This document shows, piece after piece, positions 56,331 through 64,000 of a stretch of DNA of 64,000 nt. The notes beneath the pieces were generated by a model. It made no database searches and was not told the DNA's origin. It saw nothing but the letters and a program-made list of their open reading frames with translations. The translations under genes and the position numbers were made by a program. The stretch's first letter is position 1, and every line of letters starts with the position of its first letter. Origin of the DNA: Clostridium nigeriense (lineage in GTDB: Bacteria; Bacillota; Clostridia; Clostridiales; Clostridiaceae); assembly GCF_900086595.1 (NCBI RefSeq), contig NZ_LT575472.1, positions 2,181,685 to 2,245,684 of the forward strand, given 5' to 3'.

Positions 56331-57146
56331 ATGTATTATTCTCTACCAGACTTTGTTCCTCAGAATTATTTTAGAATTCATGAGGCAGAGAAATCATATA
56401 AAACCTTAGACGAAGCATTGGCTTTAGTAAAGGATGCTATTCAGGGTGAAAAAGAAGATGAACTTTTTTATGATTACCTACTTTCTTTAGCTCCAACTAA
56501 AGAAGAAAAAGATATTATTATCAGCATACGAGATGATGAAAAAAAACATAATAAATATTTTAGAGAAATATATTCTTTTTATACAGGTAATAATGCACCT
56601 TTACTAAATAATGTTGCTTTTGAAAAACCAGAATCCTATATAGGCGGAATAAGAAAAGCTAAATTTGGTGAACTTGGTGCTGTAGAAAGATATAGAGATA
56701 TAAGAGCAGGAATTCCAGATAAATATCATAGAGATATGCTATTCGAAATCATTACAGATGAATTAAAGCATGCACATAAATATGACTATATTCTTTATCT
56801 AAGCCTAGAAAATAATATCCAAACCAACAATATAAAACCAAGAATAATAGTTTCTGCTCCTAAAGGTAGCTTTACTACTGCTGAAGCTATTGAAATTGCT
56901 AATAAACTTGGTATTGATTTTAGCAAAGAAAAGTTTGATATTGAACAATTTAGAATGGGCCTAGATACAGAATTAGAACATGGCAGAAAATACAATCCTA
57001 CAAATGTAACTGAGGATAATCCTCTTTTAACTGGTAAAATAGCACTTGCCCATCTAAGTGAGTTTCCTGACTATTATACTAGACTAAAAAAACTAGAAGA
57101 AGAAGCAAAAGCTTATTGGTCAACTCAAAGGTATTTCTATAAATAG
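56331..57146 (+). CDS. Ferritin-like diiron protein with C-terminal DUF5661-like domain
   Basis: A 271-residue protein. Residues about 20-165 form a ferritin-like four-helix region with iron-ligand-like motifs: the ExxH pairs in RDDEKKHNKYF and ITDELKHAHKYDYI, and EKEDELFYDYLLSL. Residues about 182-235 (FTTAEAIEIANKLGIDFSKE, FRMGLDTELEHGRKYNP) match the DUF5661 pattern. The start at 56331 is six bases from AGGAGG; an upstream in-frame ATG at 56325 touches the site. The role may be oxidative-stress or manganese/iron handling; function not shown. A GC-rich CCGGC/GCCGG stem follows at about 57176-57206, a weak terminator candidate. Confidence 0.78.
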   Translation: MYYSLPDFVPQNYFRIHEAEKSYKTLDEALALVKDAIQGEKEDELFYDYLLSLAPTKEEKDIIISIRDDEKKHNKYFREIYSFYTGNNAPLLNNVAFEKPESYIGGIRKAKFGELGAVERYRDIRAGIPDKYHRDMLFEIITDELKHAHKYDYILYLSLENNIQTNNIKPRIIVSAPKGSFTTAEAIEIANKLGIDFSKEKFDIEQFRMGLDTELEHGRKYNPTNVTEDNPLLTGKIALAHLSEFPDYYTRLKKLEEEAKAYWSTQRYFYK

Positions 57147-57267
57147 ATAAAATAATTTACTTTAAATGAACTTGAGCCGGCCAAGTTGATGTTTTCTTCT
57201 CAGCCGGTATATATTCTTCTATTCAAATACAAATGTCATCTTAAATTTAATATCAATTCCATAAAGG

Positions 57268-57834
57268 TTATTCTTTATCTAGCTTCTTTATTTTTTCCCA
57301 ATCCTCTCGTTTTAATATCATATTAATTAAATCAATCATTTGACCTTGAAACTCTAAATCACCTTCATCAATACTTTCTAAAACAAAGCCACACTTTTCA
57401 TAAATTCTTTTTCCTCTTGGATTAAAGGCATATACCCCTAATGTTAATTGATTCAAATCTGTATTTGTAAATACATAATCTACAAGAAGAGATGTTGCTT
57501 CTGATCCAAATCCGCTATCTCTCCCCCTTGGGCCAATAAGAATCCTATAATTCATGCTATGATTTACTTCGTCATATTCATTTATTACTACTTCTCCCAC
57601 AACAACATCATTTAGTTTGTCTACAATTGCAAGATCAAGACGATCACTTTGTTCATTTCTTGAATTATACCACTTTATAATTTCATCTCTATTAAAATCA
57701 GCTGTACTTCCTGTAAATTTAAGCACTTCAGGATCCTTTAAACACTCTTCCATAAATTCAATATCTTCATAACGAAAAGGGCTAAGAATTACTTTATTCC
57801 CTATTATAGTTGGCTTATTTGTTAAATTTATCAT
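57268..57834 (-). CDS. GNAT-family N-acetyltransferase (RimJ/RimL-like)
   Basis: A 188-residue GNAT protein. The acetyl-CoA-binding Q/RxxGxG/A-type segment is seen in GPRGRDSGFGSEATSLLVDYVF, followed by LGVYAFNPRGKRIYEKCGFV, the usual C-terminal strand-loop. Members acetylate ribosomal protein N-termini, antibiotics or small amines. The start at 57834 has an AAGGAG site 7 bases upstream. Confidence 0.88.
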   Translation of the reverse strand: MINLTNKPTIIGNKVILSPFRYEDIEFMEECLKDPEVLKFTGSTADFNRDEIIKWYNSRNEQSDRLDLAIVDKLNDVVVGEVVINEYDEVNHSMNYRILIGPRGRDSGFGSEATSLLVDYVFTNTDLNQLTLGVYAFNPRGKRIYEKCGFVLESIDEGDLEFQGQMIDLINMILKREDWEKIKKLDKE

Positions 57835-57981
57835 ATTATAACTCCTTATCATGAGAAAACACATTAAGTACAATATTACAGCTCACTCACAATTTATAAA
57901 CATAATTTGAATAAGCAAAAGCGAACATACACTTTTAAATACCCATGGTGTTAGTAGGGTATAAAATACCTAACTTTTGTT

Positions 57982-58515
57982 TTATTCTTTTAATCTTATT
58001 ATTATAGTATCATCTATATCTATTTCATTTATATCACAAACTTGATAATCTCTTAGGTAAGACTCTAATCTTAAAGCTTTTATTGTTCTTTTTACATTAT
58101 TAACTATATTTTCACTTCTTCTTTTATAACCAAAGTTTCTTAATAGTGTTCTTAGTTTTATTTTTATAAAATTATAGTTTTCTATATATATTAATCTAAG
58201 CTTTATAAATCTAAAGAAAGCTTCTACATAATATTCTTCTCTTTCTAATAAATTCATTTCATATTCGCTTCCTAATTCTTCAAAGATTGTGTTTATTTAC
58301 TCTAATTCCTTTTTATGCTCTTTTAAACTTAATATAACCATATATTTTGATATTTCATTTATAAATTTCTTTTTATCTTTTCTGTATTTAGGATCTAAAA
58401 CAATATCTCTATTTTCCCATAAATCTTCTCTTACCATTTTTTCATCTGATTTTCTAAAATCACTATAATCAAAGAAAACTACTATATCTTTAGGAGTGTA
58501 CAAATATTTACTCAT
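57982..58515 (-). pseudogene. Helicase-associated small protein, interrupted by one in-frame TAA
   Basis: The ATG at 58515 overlaps the helicase-HNH stop by 8 bases (translational coupling) and reads MSKYLYTPKDIVVFFDYSDF to KEHKKELE, then TAA at 58297-58299. The same frame then continues INTIFEELGSEYE and 91 more codons from an ATG at 58257 (MNLLEREEYYVEAFF) to the stop at 57982. The restored product is about 177 residues, charged and helical, with no recognised family. It may be a broken single gene, or two short proteins, the second started again at 58257. Confidence 0.65.
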
Positions 58516-60715
58516 ATTTATCTCCTTTTACCTTGTTACAATTTTTACATAAAAGTTGTAAATTAGATACAATAGTCAGTCCACCTTTAGCCATAGGTTT
58601 TATGTGATCTATTTGAAACAATCCTTTATAGTTAGATTTATATCCACAATTTTTACAATAATGAGTTCCATCTTTATTTGTAAATTTATAATATACCTTA
58701 TCCTTTATTTTCTTTGCTTTTTTAGGAGATATTCTTTCTATTTCATTAATAGATAGTTTTTCTAATTCCCTAGTTTCTTCTATAAATTCTGAATCTTCAA
58801 TAGGATAATCTTCTGGATTTTCTAAAATATCTATTTGCTTTTGTAATTGTTGTTTAAAGTAAAGTTTTTTATTAAAGTATATTTTTATAATTTGATTTTC
58901 ATCATTCCAAAGAGATTCAATATAATCATTTATTTCTGAACGTCTCATATCTTTATCTATTATATTTAAAGCTATCGTTTTTAAATCTAAAGCTTGTCTA
59001 TCCACATCTTCAAATGTTATAAATTTAGGCTTACATTCTTTTTCTGCATAGTATTTAAGTATATTCTTTATATCTTCTTTATCGTATTTAGGTAACATGT
59101 TTTCATTGAAATATATCTCTTCTACTTCTTCTAATAATTTATCCATTACATCATTTTCTATATACTCTTCATTAATATTATGAGCTTCAAAAATTATTGG
59201 TAAATCATTTATAAATTCTTCATACATAGGTTTTGTACTATCATAAACTAATACCTGATAATTTTTCTCCATACTATTATCATCTATAAAAGTAAAGGCA
59301 TACATACCTAAAGGCACTCTTTTCATAAACTCAATCTTTTCTAACTCACTAGTATCAACAGTTTCATCCATTAACATAGCAAATTCTTCTATCTTTTTTA
59401 TTGAAATAAGCCTTAATAGTTTCTTTTCATTATCATAATTATTATCTGTAAACTCGTTATTTTCTTGACTAAGTTCTGGATTTACCCAAGCTATACGATC
59501 TTTCCAATCATCAATAAAGCTAACTACATGTGCTTCCTTAGTTCCACCAGCTTTTTCCCCTCTTAAGGCTCTACCAATCATTTGAGTCATTAATATAGTA
59601 GAAATAGTTGGTCTAGTTAAAAATACAGTTTTAGTTTGTGGTAAATCAATACCTTCAGTTAATATATTTACATTTATAAGTACTTGAATTTTACCATCTC
59701 TGTATTTTCTTATATTTTCTTCATTAGATATATCAACACCTGTAAACTCTAAAAAAGTTCCTGAAACTATTACTTCTGCTTTTACTCCTGATTCTTCAAA
59801 TAATTTTCTTAAAGCAAATGCATGTACCCTATTTACTGCAAAAATAATAGTTTGTCCATATATATTCTTCTTTTCTAAATACTTATTTACTATTAACCTA
59901 TTACGTTCTTTATTTTCTGCTATTTTTTGTGCTACATCTTCTGGAAGTATATCTAAATTTTCAATACTTTTAATAGCCTTTAGTCCTAAATTATCTCCAA
60001 AGTTTATTTCTGTTTCACACTCTTCAAAATTTGGTCTAGCTAATATCTCTTTCTTTATTAAATCCTTTAAATCTATTTTAAATACTATTCCATCTTTATA
60101 TATCTTAGCTAATAGACCTTCCTCATTATCTGCTGTTCTAAAAGGAGTTGCTGTTAAACCAAGTAATTTAACATTATTCACTTTATCATAGACATTATCT
60201 ATTAATTTTCTATAAGACTTTGCAATTGAATGATGTGCTTCATCTATTACTAAATATACTTCTTCATCTTTACCTATCCATTTATTTATATATTCTAGGT
60301 TCTTAATAGCACTATCTTTGCTAATTATAAGAATATCATCAGATGGTTTTATATGTATTGCTCTATCATGCTTTCCAGAAACTATTCTGTAACTAAATTC
60401 TGTTATGTTATAAAGTAAATTAGAATATGCATTATTTTTAAAGGTTTCAGCTGCTTGCTCTAATAATAAATGTCTATGGGCTACCCATAAAATTTTCTTT
60501 TTATTATTTACAGCTTCCTTTAAAAGCCAGTAAACTGCTGTTGCTGTCTTTCCACCACCAGTTGGTAAAACTAATAAAGAACTAAAAGAATCTTTCTTAT
60601 TAATTTCATTTAATCTAGAAATAGCTTCTATTTGATGTTCATATAAAACCCTTGGATTCTTACCTTCATTTACTTTTTTAGTTCCTGCATAATTTAATTT
60701 TACTATATCTTTCAT
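58508..60715 (-). CDS. DEAD/DEAH-box helicase with C-terminal HNH nuclease
   Basis: A 735-residue SF2 protein. Motif I LPTGGGKTA (about 50-58), DEAH (158-161), TATPFR (188-193) and the C-terminal QMIGRALRG are complete. The last 50 residues hold an HNH domain with two CxxC zinc pairs: HYCKNCGYKSNYKG, FQIDHIKPMAKGG and QLLCKNCNKVKG. Helicase-nuclease fusions of this class occur in restriction or defence islands and resemble type I/III restriction motor subunits without a recognition subunit. Its small partner is coupled by overlap, and a CRISPR array follows 0.9 kb away. A defence role is inferred. Confidence 0.88.
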   Translation of the reverse strand: MKDIVKLNYAGTKKVNEGKNPRVLYEHQIEAISRLNEINKKDSFSSLLVLPTGGGKTATAVYWLLKEAVNNKKKILWVAHRHLLLEQAAETFKNNAYSNLLYNITEFSYRIVSGKHDRAIHIKPSDDILIISKDSAIKNLEYINKWIGKDEEVYLVIDEAHHSIAKSYRKLIDNVYDKVNNVKLLGLTATPFRTADNEEGLLAKIYKDGIVFKIDLKDLIKKEILARPNFEECETEINFGDNLGLKAIKSIENLDILPEDVAQKIAENKERNRLIVNKYLEKKNIYGQTIIFAVNRVHAFALRKLFEESGVKAEVIVSGTFLEFTGVDISNEENIRKYRDGKIQVLINVNILTEGIDLPQTKTVFLTRPTISTILMTQMIGRALRGEKAGGTKEAHVVSFIDDWKDRIAWVNPELSQENNEFTDNNYDNEKKLLRLISIKKIEEFAMLMDETVDTSELEKIEFMKRVPLGMYAFTFIDDNSMEKNYQVLVYDSTKPMYEEFINDLPIIFEAHNINEEYIENDVMDKLLEEVEEIYFNENMLPKYDKEDIKNILKYYAEKECKPKFITFEDVDRQALDLKTIALNIIDKDMRRSEINDYIESLWNDENQIIKIYFNKKLYFKQQLQKQIDILENPEDYPIEDSEFIEETRELEKLSINEIERISPKKAKKIKDKVYYKFTNKDGTHYCKNCGYKSNYKGLFQIDHIKPMAKGGLTIVSNLQLLCKNCNKVKGDKYE

Positions 60716-60884
60716 AATTAAATCTCCTTATCTTAATCCCCTAATATTACACTTTATATAATATAATAATTAAACATATTTTACATTATATTCATACTAA
60801 ATAATTATACCATCAATATTATTAAAGGAAATGTTTTCGATATTTTTTCTAATTTATCGACACCCCAATATTAAAGTTTTATAT

Positions 60885-60937
60885 AATAATCGAGTAGGAG
60901 GAAAATAATTATTTTATTTTCCTCCTACTCGATTATT
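60885..60937 (-). terminator. Unusually long perfect hairpin at the end of the zinc-ribbon gene
   Basis: The two arms (60885-60908 and 60914-60937) are perfect 24-base inverted repeats around a 5-base loop, beginning AATAATCGAGTAGGAGG and overlapping the stop codon of the zinc-ribbon gene by two bases. Ordinary terminators in this window have stems of 8-16 bp. It contains a GAGGAGG-like ribosome-binding sequence on one arm. Confidence 0.8.
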
Positions 60938-61499
60938 AATATCTATTTATTTCATATTCTAAATAATATACTTCATCCTCTAATTGTGATACTTTTCTCT
61001 TTAAATTCTCTATTTCTTTATTAGCTGAATATAACTCTCTTTCTAGATCATATATTTTACTATCTTTTTCTTCTATTTCATAACTCAAATCTTCTTTTTC
61101 GTATTTTAAACTACTGATTATTGACTTATTATTTTCATCCTCTTCTTCTAACTCTTCAATCTTATCTATCCTGATCAATAGTTCACGTTCCACATTGCTA
61201 ATTAAATTACCTTCATTATCTACATATACTGTTTTAGGCATACTATTACAATTAATACATTTAGCGTCCCAATATTCATGAAGCTCATTTCCCTTATCAA
61301 CTGTAATCCATCCCTTAAAAATATCTTTCCCACATTTTTCACAGGTAGAAAGTGCCGTTTGATATTTCTCATACATAACCTGTTCAATACTACTACCACA
61401 TTCCGCGCAATAATAAAATACAGATCCTATGTTTTGTTTTATTTTCAAATTAACACTCCCACATTTTTTACACTGAGCTGTTCTATTAACTGCTCCCAT
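60936..61499 (-). CDS. Zinc-ribbon protein with C-terminal coiled coil
   Basis: A 187-residue protein. The first 85 residues have four CxxC pairs (CKKC, CAEC, CEKC, CINC), enough for two zinc ribbons. Residues about 108-185 are a long charged coiled coil (KIEELEEEDENNKS to RKVSQLEDEVYYLEYEI). No catalytic motif. It lies between the helicase-HNH gene and the CRISPR array, with a GAGGAG ribosome site about 11 bases before the chosen ATG; another ATG 5 bases nearer is out of frame. Function unknown. Confidence 0.75.
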   Translation of the reverse strand: MGAVNRTAQCKKCGSVNLKIKQNIGSVFYYCAECGSSIEQVMYEKYQTALSTCEKCGKDIFKGWITVDKGNELHEYWDAKCINCNSMPKTVYVDNEGNLISNVERELLIRIDKIEELEEEDENNKSIISSLKYEKEDLSYEIEEKDSKIYDLERELYSANKEIENLKRKVSQLEDEVYYLEYEINRY

Positions 61500-61658
61500 A
61501 CATTACTTCTCCTCTCACCCCATTAATATTTAAATATATTAATAAAATTTTCTCTTTATTCAATATATATTTGTTTTTCATATTTTATAACATTGAAAAA
61601 TTCATCAACTTTCAGAAATTTATTTTAATATTAATTAATGTATTGAATATCTATAATT

Positions 61659-64000
61659 TTTATAGTTCCTAGTAAATTCCCGATATGCTATAATTATCCA
61701 GTTCCTGCTATTGCTGCTCCTGCTGTTATAGTTCCTAGTAAATTCTCGATATGCTATAATTGAACCATTATTCTTTGTAGATGTTCATGTGTTATAGTTC
61801 CTAGTAAATTCTCGATATGCTATAATAACCACTTTCTTTTATTAATTCAATTTGTTGTTATAGTTCCTAGTAAATTCTCGATATGCTATAATAAATTATT
61901 TTTATAGTGTAATGCACATAGCGTTATAGTTCCTAGTAAATTCTCGATATGCTATAATCGCTAAATATCTAAATCCAGTTAAGTAATTGTTATAGTTCCT
62001 AGTAAATTCTCGATATGCTATAATATTAAGAAGGTTTTTAAAAGAGTTGTTTTGGTTATAGTTCCTAGTAAATTCTCGATATGCTATAATTTAGATTTAT
62101 TAAAGTATAATCTCCACTTTGTTATAGTTCCTAGTAAATTCTCGATATGCTATAATGTGTTTAAATGTAATTTAAAGCTTATTTAAGTTATAGTTCCTAG
62201 TAAATTCTCGATATGCTATAATTTTTATCACTCTCCTAGGACCGTTGGAGGTGTTATAGTTCCTAGTAAATTCTCGATATGCTATAATAAAAGGCTAACA
62301 CCAGAGGGTATGATTAAGGTTATAGTTCCTAGTAAATTCTCGATATGCTATAATTTCCCATCAATAGATAGCATAGGAGCAGTAGTTATAGTTCCTAGTA
62401 AATTCTCGATATGCTATAATTTTCATTGATATAGTAGTAATGCTCTTCAAGTTATAGTTCCTAGTAAATTCTCGATATGCTATAATTAGGCACTTTAATT
62501 CTATTAGTAGCGTAACGTTATAGTTCCTAGTAAATTCTCGATATGCTATAATGCTTACTCAATAGATAGTTTCAAGGCTTTTGTTATAGTTCCTAGTAAA
62601 TTCTCGATATGCTATAATTTAGATTTATTAAAGTATAATCTCCACTTTGTTATAGTTCCTAGTAAATTCTCGATATGCTATAATTAATTCATAAATGTAT
62701 ATAAACCTAAAGCTGTTATAGTTCCTAGTAAATTCTCGATATGCTATAATCTTCACCCCTACCAAAAGGAGTATCTTTAGGTTATAGTTCCTAGTAAATT
62801 CTCGATATGCTATAATTTCATATGCATTTGAAAGTAATAAAAATGGGTTATAGTTCCTAGTAAATTCTCGATATGCTATAATAAGATACTTAATGCTGTA
62901 TCAGCACAAGAAGTTATAGTTCCTAGTAAATTCTCGATATGCTATAATTCTCCTTTTCTTATATCTTTAGTTTATTTAGTTATAGTTCCTAGTAAATTCT
63001 CGATATGCTATAATTATATATTTCAGTTGATATACTCTCTACTGTTATAGTTCCTAGTAAATTCTCGATATGCTATAATGGAAGAGAGAGCATACAAGAG
63101 ATAATGCAAGTTATAGTTCCTAGTAAATTCTCGATATGCTATAATTTCTATTATAGTTGATACTTCATAGTTACAGTTATAGTTCCTAGTAAATTCTCGA
63201 TATGCTATAATATAAACCCTGTCCGTTGTATTGCTCTGTCAGTTATAGTTCCTAGTAAATTCTCGATATGCTATAATTAGGATATAGACAATAAACTAAA
63301 TACCAACGTTATAGTTCCTAGTAAATTCTCGATATGCTATAATTCTTTTTCAGTACACAACTCTCTCATTTCTGTTATAGTTCCTAGTAAATTCTCGATA
63401 TGCTATAATTTCATTTGAGAAACTAAACTACATTCTTTTGTTATAGTTCCTAGTAAATTCTCGATATGCTATAATATTTATATTATGTCTACATATTCGC
63501 CTATGTTATAGTTCCTAGTAAATTCTCGATATGCTATAATTTTAAAGCTATATTACCTATAGTTAAGTCAGTTATAGTTCCTAGTAAATTCTCGATATGC
63601 TATAATTAATGCACTATTGTAAGCATCAATACCTTCTGTTATAGTTCCTAGTAAATTCTCGATATGCTATAATATAGTTTAAAAAGGTAGGCTTTTGTCT
63701 ACCGTTATAGTTCCTAGTAAATTCTCGATATGCTATAATTTAATTCTGTATTCCATTGAGCCACCCACGTTATAGTTCCTAGTAAATTCTCGATATGCTA
63801 TAATCTACCTGATGTGGACAGTCATCTTCTTCTAGGTTATAGTTCCTAGTAAATTCTCGATATGCTATAATCAATATAGAACATAACCACACTATAAATA
63901 CGTTATAGTTCCTAGTAAATTCTCGATATGCTATAATCAAACATTTAATCACCCCTTTCTTATATTGTTATAGTTCCTAGTAAATTCTCGATATGCTATA
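61659..64000 (+). CRISPR. CRISPR array, type II-C-like repeat, 36 repeats and 35 spacers (continues past the window)
   Basis: The repeat is 36 nt, beginning GTTATAGTTCCTAG and ending CGATATGCTATAAT, with complementary ends (GTTATAG/CTATAAT) as in type II-C repeats (compare GTTGTAGC...GCTACAAT in Neisseria). Repeats start at 61659, 61725, 61791 and then every 66 bp up to 62979; afterwards the unit length is 65-67. The first repeat differs at two positions (first base T, and C at position 22). The last repeat (63967) is cut by the window edge after 34 nt. Spacers are 29-31 nt. The plus strand is the likely crRNA strand because each repeat ends in an extended -10 box. The spacers at 62091-62120 and 62619-62648 are identical. 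No cas gene or tracrRNA is visible in the window. Confidence 0.98.

Noticed and set aside
57170..57215. GC-rich CCGGC/GCCGG stem as a strong terminator or attachment site
   Set aside because: The stem is only 5 bp with a long loop and no clear T run; noted as weak only.
58508..60715. Cas3-like helicase
   Set aside because: The nuclease is a C-terminal HNH domain rather than an N-terminal HD domain, and the repeat type is II-C-like, so a Cas3 role does not fit.
60936..61499. cas gene next to the array
   Set aside because: The neighbouring protein has zinc ribbons and a coiled coil but no Cas1, Cas2, Cas4 or Cas9 motif.
61500..61658. tracrRNA upstream of the array
   Set aside because: I looked for an anti-repeat complementary to the 5' half of the repeat on both strands and saw none; only the remnant-like sequence beside the first repeat was found. 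The tracrRNA is expected beyond the window.

Overview
The window is very AT-rich, low-GC Gram-positive DNA. It carries sporulation genes (a spoVA set with DUF1657 and YetF-like partners), a SAM-I riboswitch, AGGAGG-type ribosome binding sites, a GH123 N-acetylgalactosaminidase, an M60 mucinase and an inositol operon. Together these point to a Clostridium, most likely C. perfringens or a close relative. That assignment is an inference from gene content; no database was searched. No tRNA, rRNA, insertion sequence or prophage was seen.

Layout. (1) 1-1497: two trans-sulfuration PLP enzymes in one minus-strand operon behind a SAM-I riboswitch. (2) 1.6-7.1 kb: an LTA-synthase-type phosphoglycerol transferase and housekeeping or unknown genes. 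(3) 7.26-10.6 kb: a sporulation cluster, DUF1657 / DUF1657 / YetF-DUF1657 fusion / spoVAC / spoVAD / spoVAE, resembling the spoVA2mob type linked to spore heat resistance in bacilli. (4) 10.7-20.2 kb: transport genes (EamA exporter, a three-gene ABC-2 exporter, uracil permease, AzlCD), a secreted phosphoesterase, a missed 54-residue Cys-rich protein and a ferritin. (5) 20.4-33.5 kb: a host-glycan block with a 2305-residue secreted M60 metallopeptidase, a GH123 hydrolase, a CUT1 ABC transporter and an unusual regulator-like protein (NTP-transferase fold plus ModE-like HTH). (6) 33.7-39.8 kb: a secreted Cys-rich protein, a serine hydrolase lipoprotein, NhaA, an S41-like peptidase, a DUF434 protein and a second ferritin. 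(7) 40.1-43.7 kb: a decay zone with three genes broken by in-frame stops or frameshifts around an intact EcsC-like gene. (8) 43.8-56.0 kb: the myo-inositol regulon, with a divergent DeoR-type regulator, a CUT2 ABC transporter, iolB, iolD, iolE, iolA, a transaldolase-like gene and iolG. No iolC or iolJ is present. (9) 56.3-61.5 kb: a ferritin-like/DUF5661 protein, an acetyltransferase, a DEAD/DEAH helicase-HNH nuclease with an interrupted small partner, and a zinc-ribbon coiled-coil protein. (10) 61,659-64,000: a CRISPR array running off the right edge, with 36 repeats and 35 spacers.

The most interesting signals are in the array. The repeat resembles type II-C repeats, and every copy ends in a perfect extended -10 promoter element (TGCTATAAT), so each spacer may be transcribed from its own promoter. 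One spacer occurs twice, eight units apart, without its neighbours. Spacer length is exactly 30 nt for the first 20 spacers and then becomes variable (29-31 nt). No cas gene or tracrRNA was recognised inside the window; they presumably lie beyond 64,000. Other leads are the interrupted helicase-HNH partner next to the array, the apparently catalytically degenerate NTP-transferase/ModE protein in the glycan locus, and the inositol operon in which a transaldolase-like enzyme is present while IolC and IolJ are absent.
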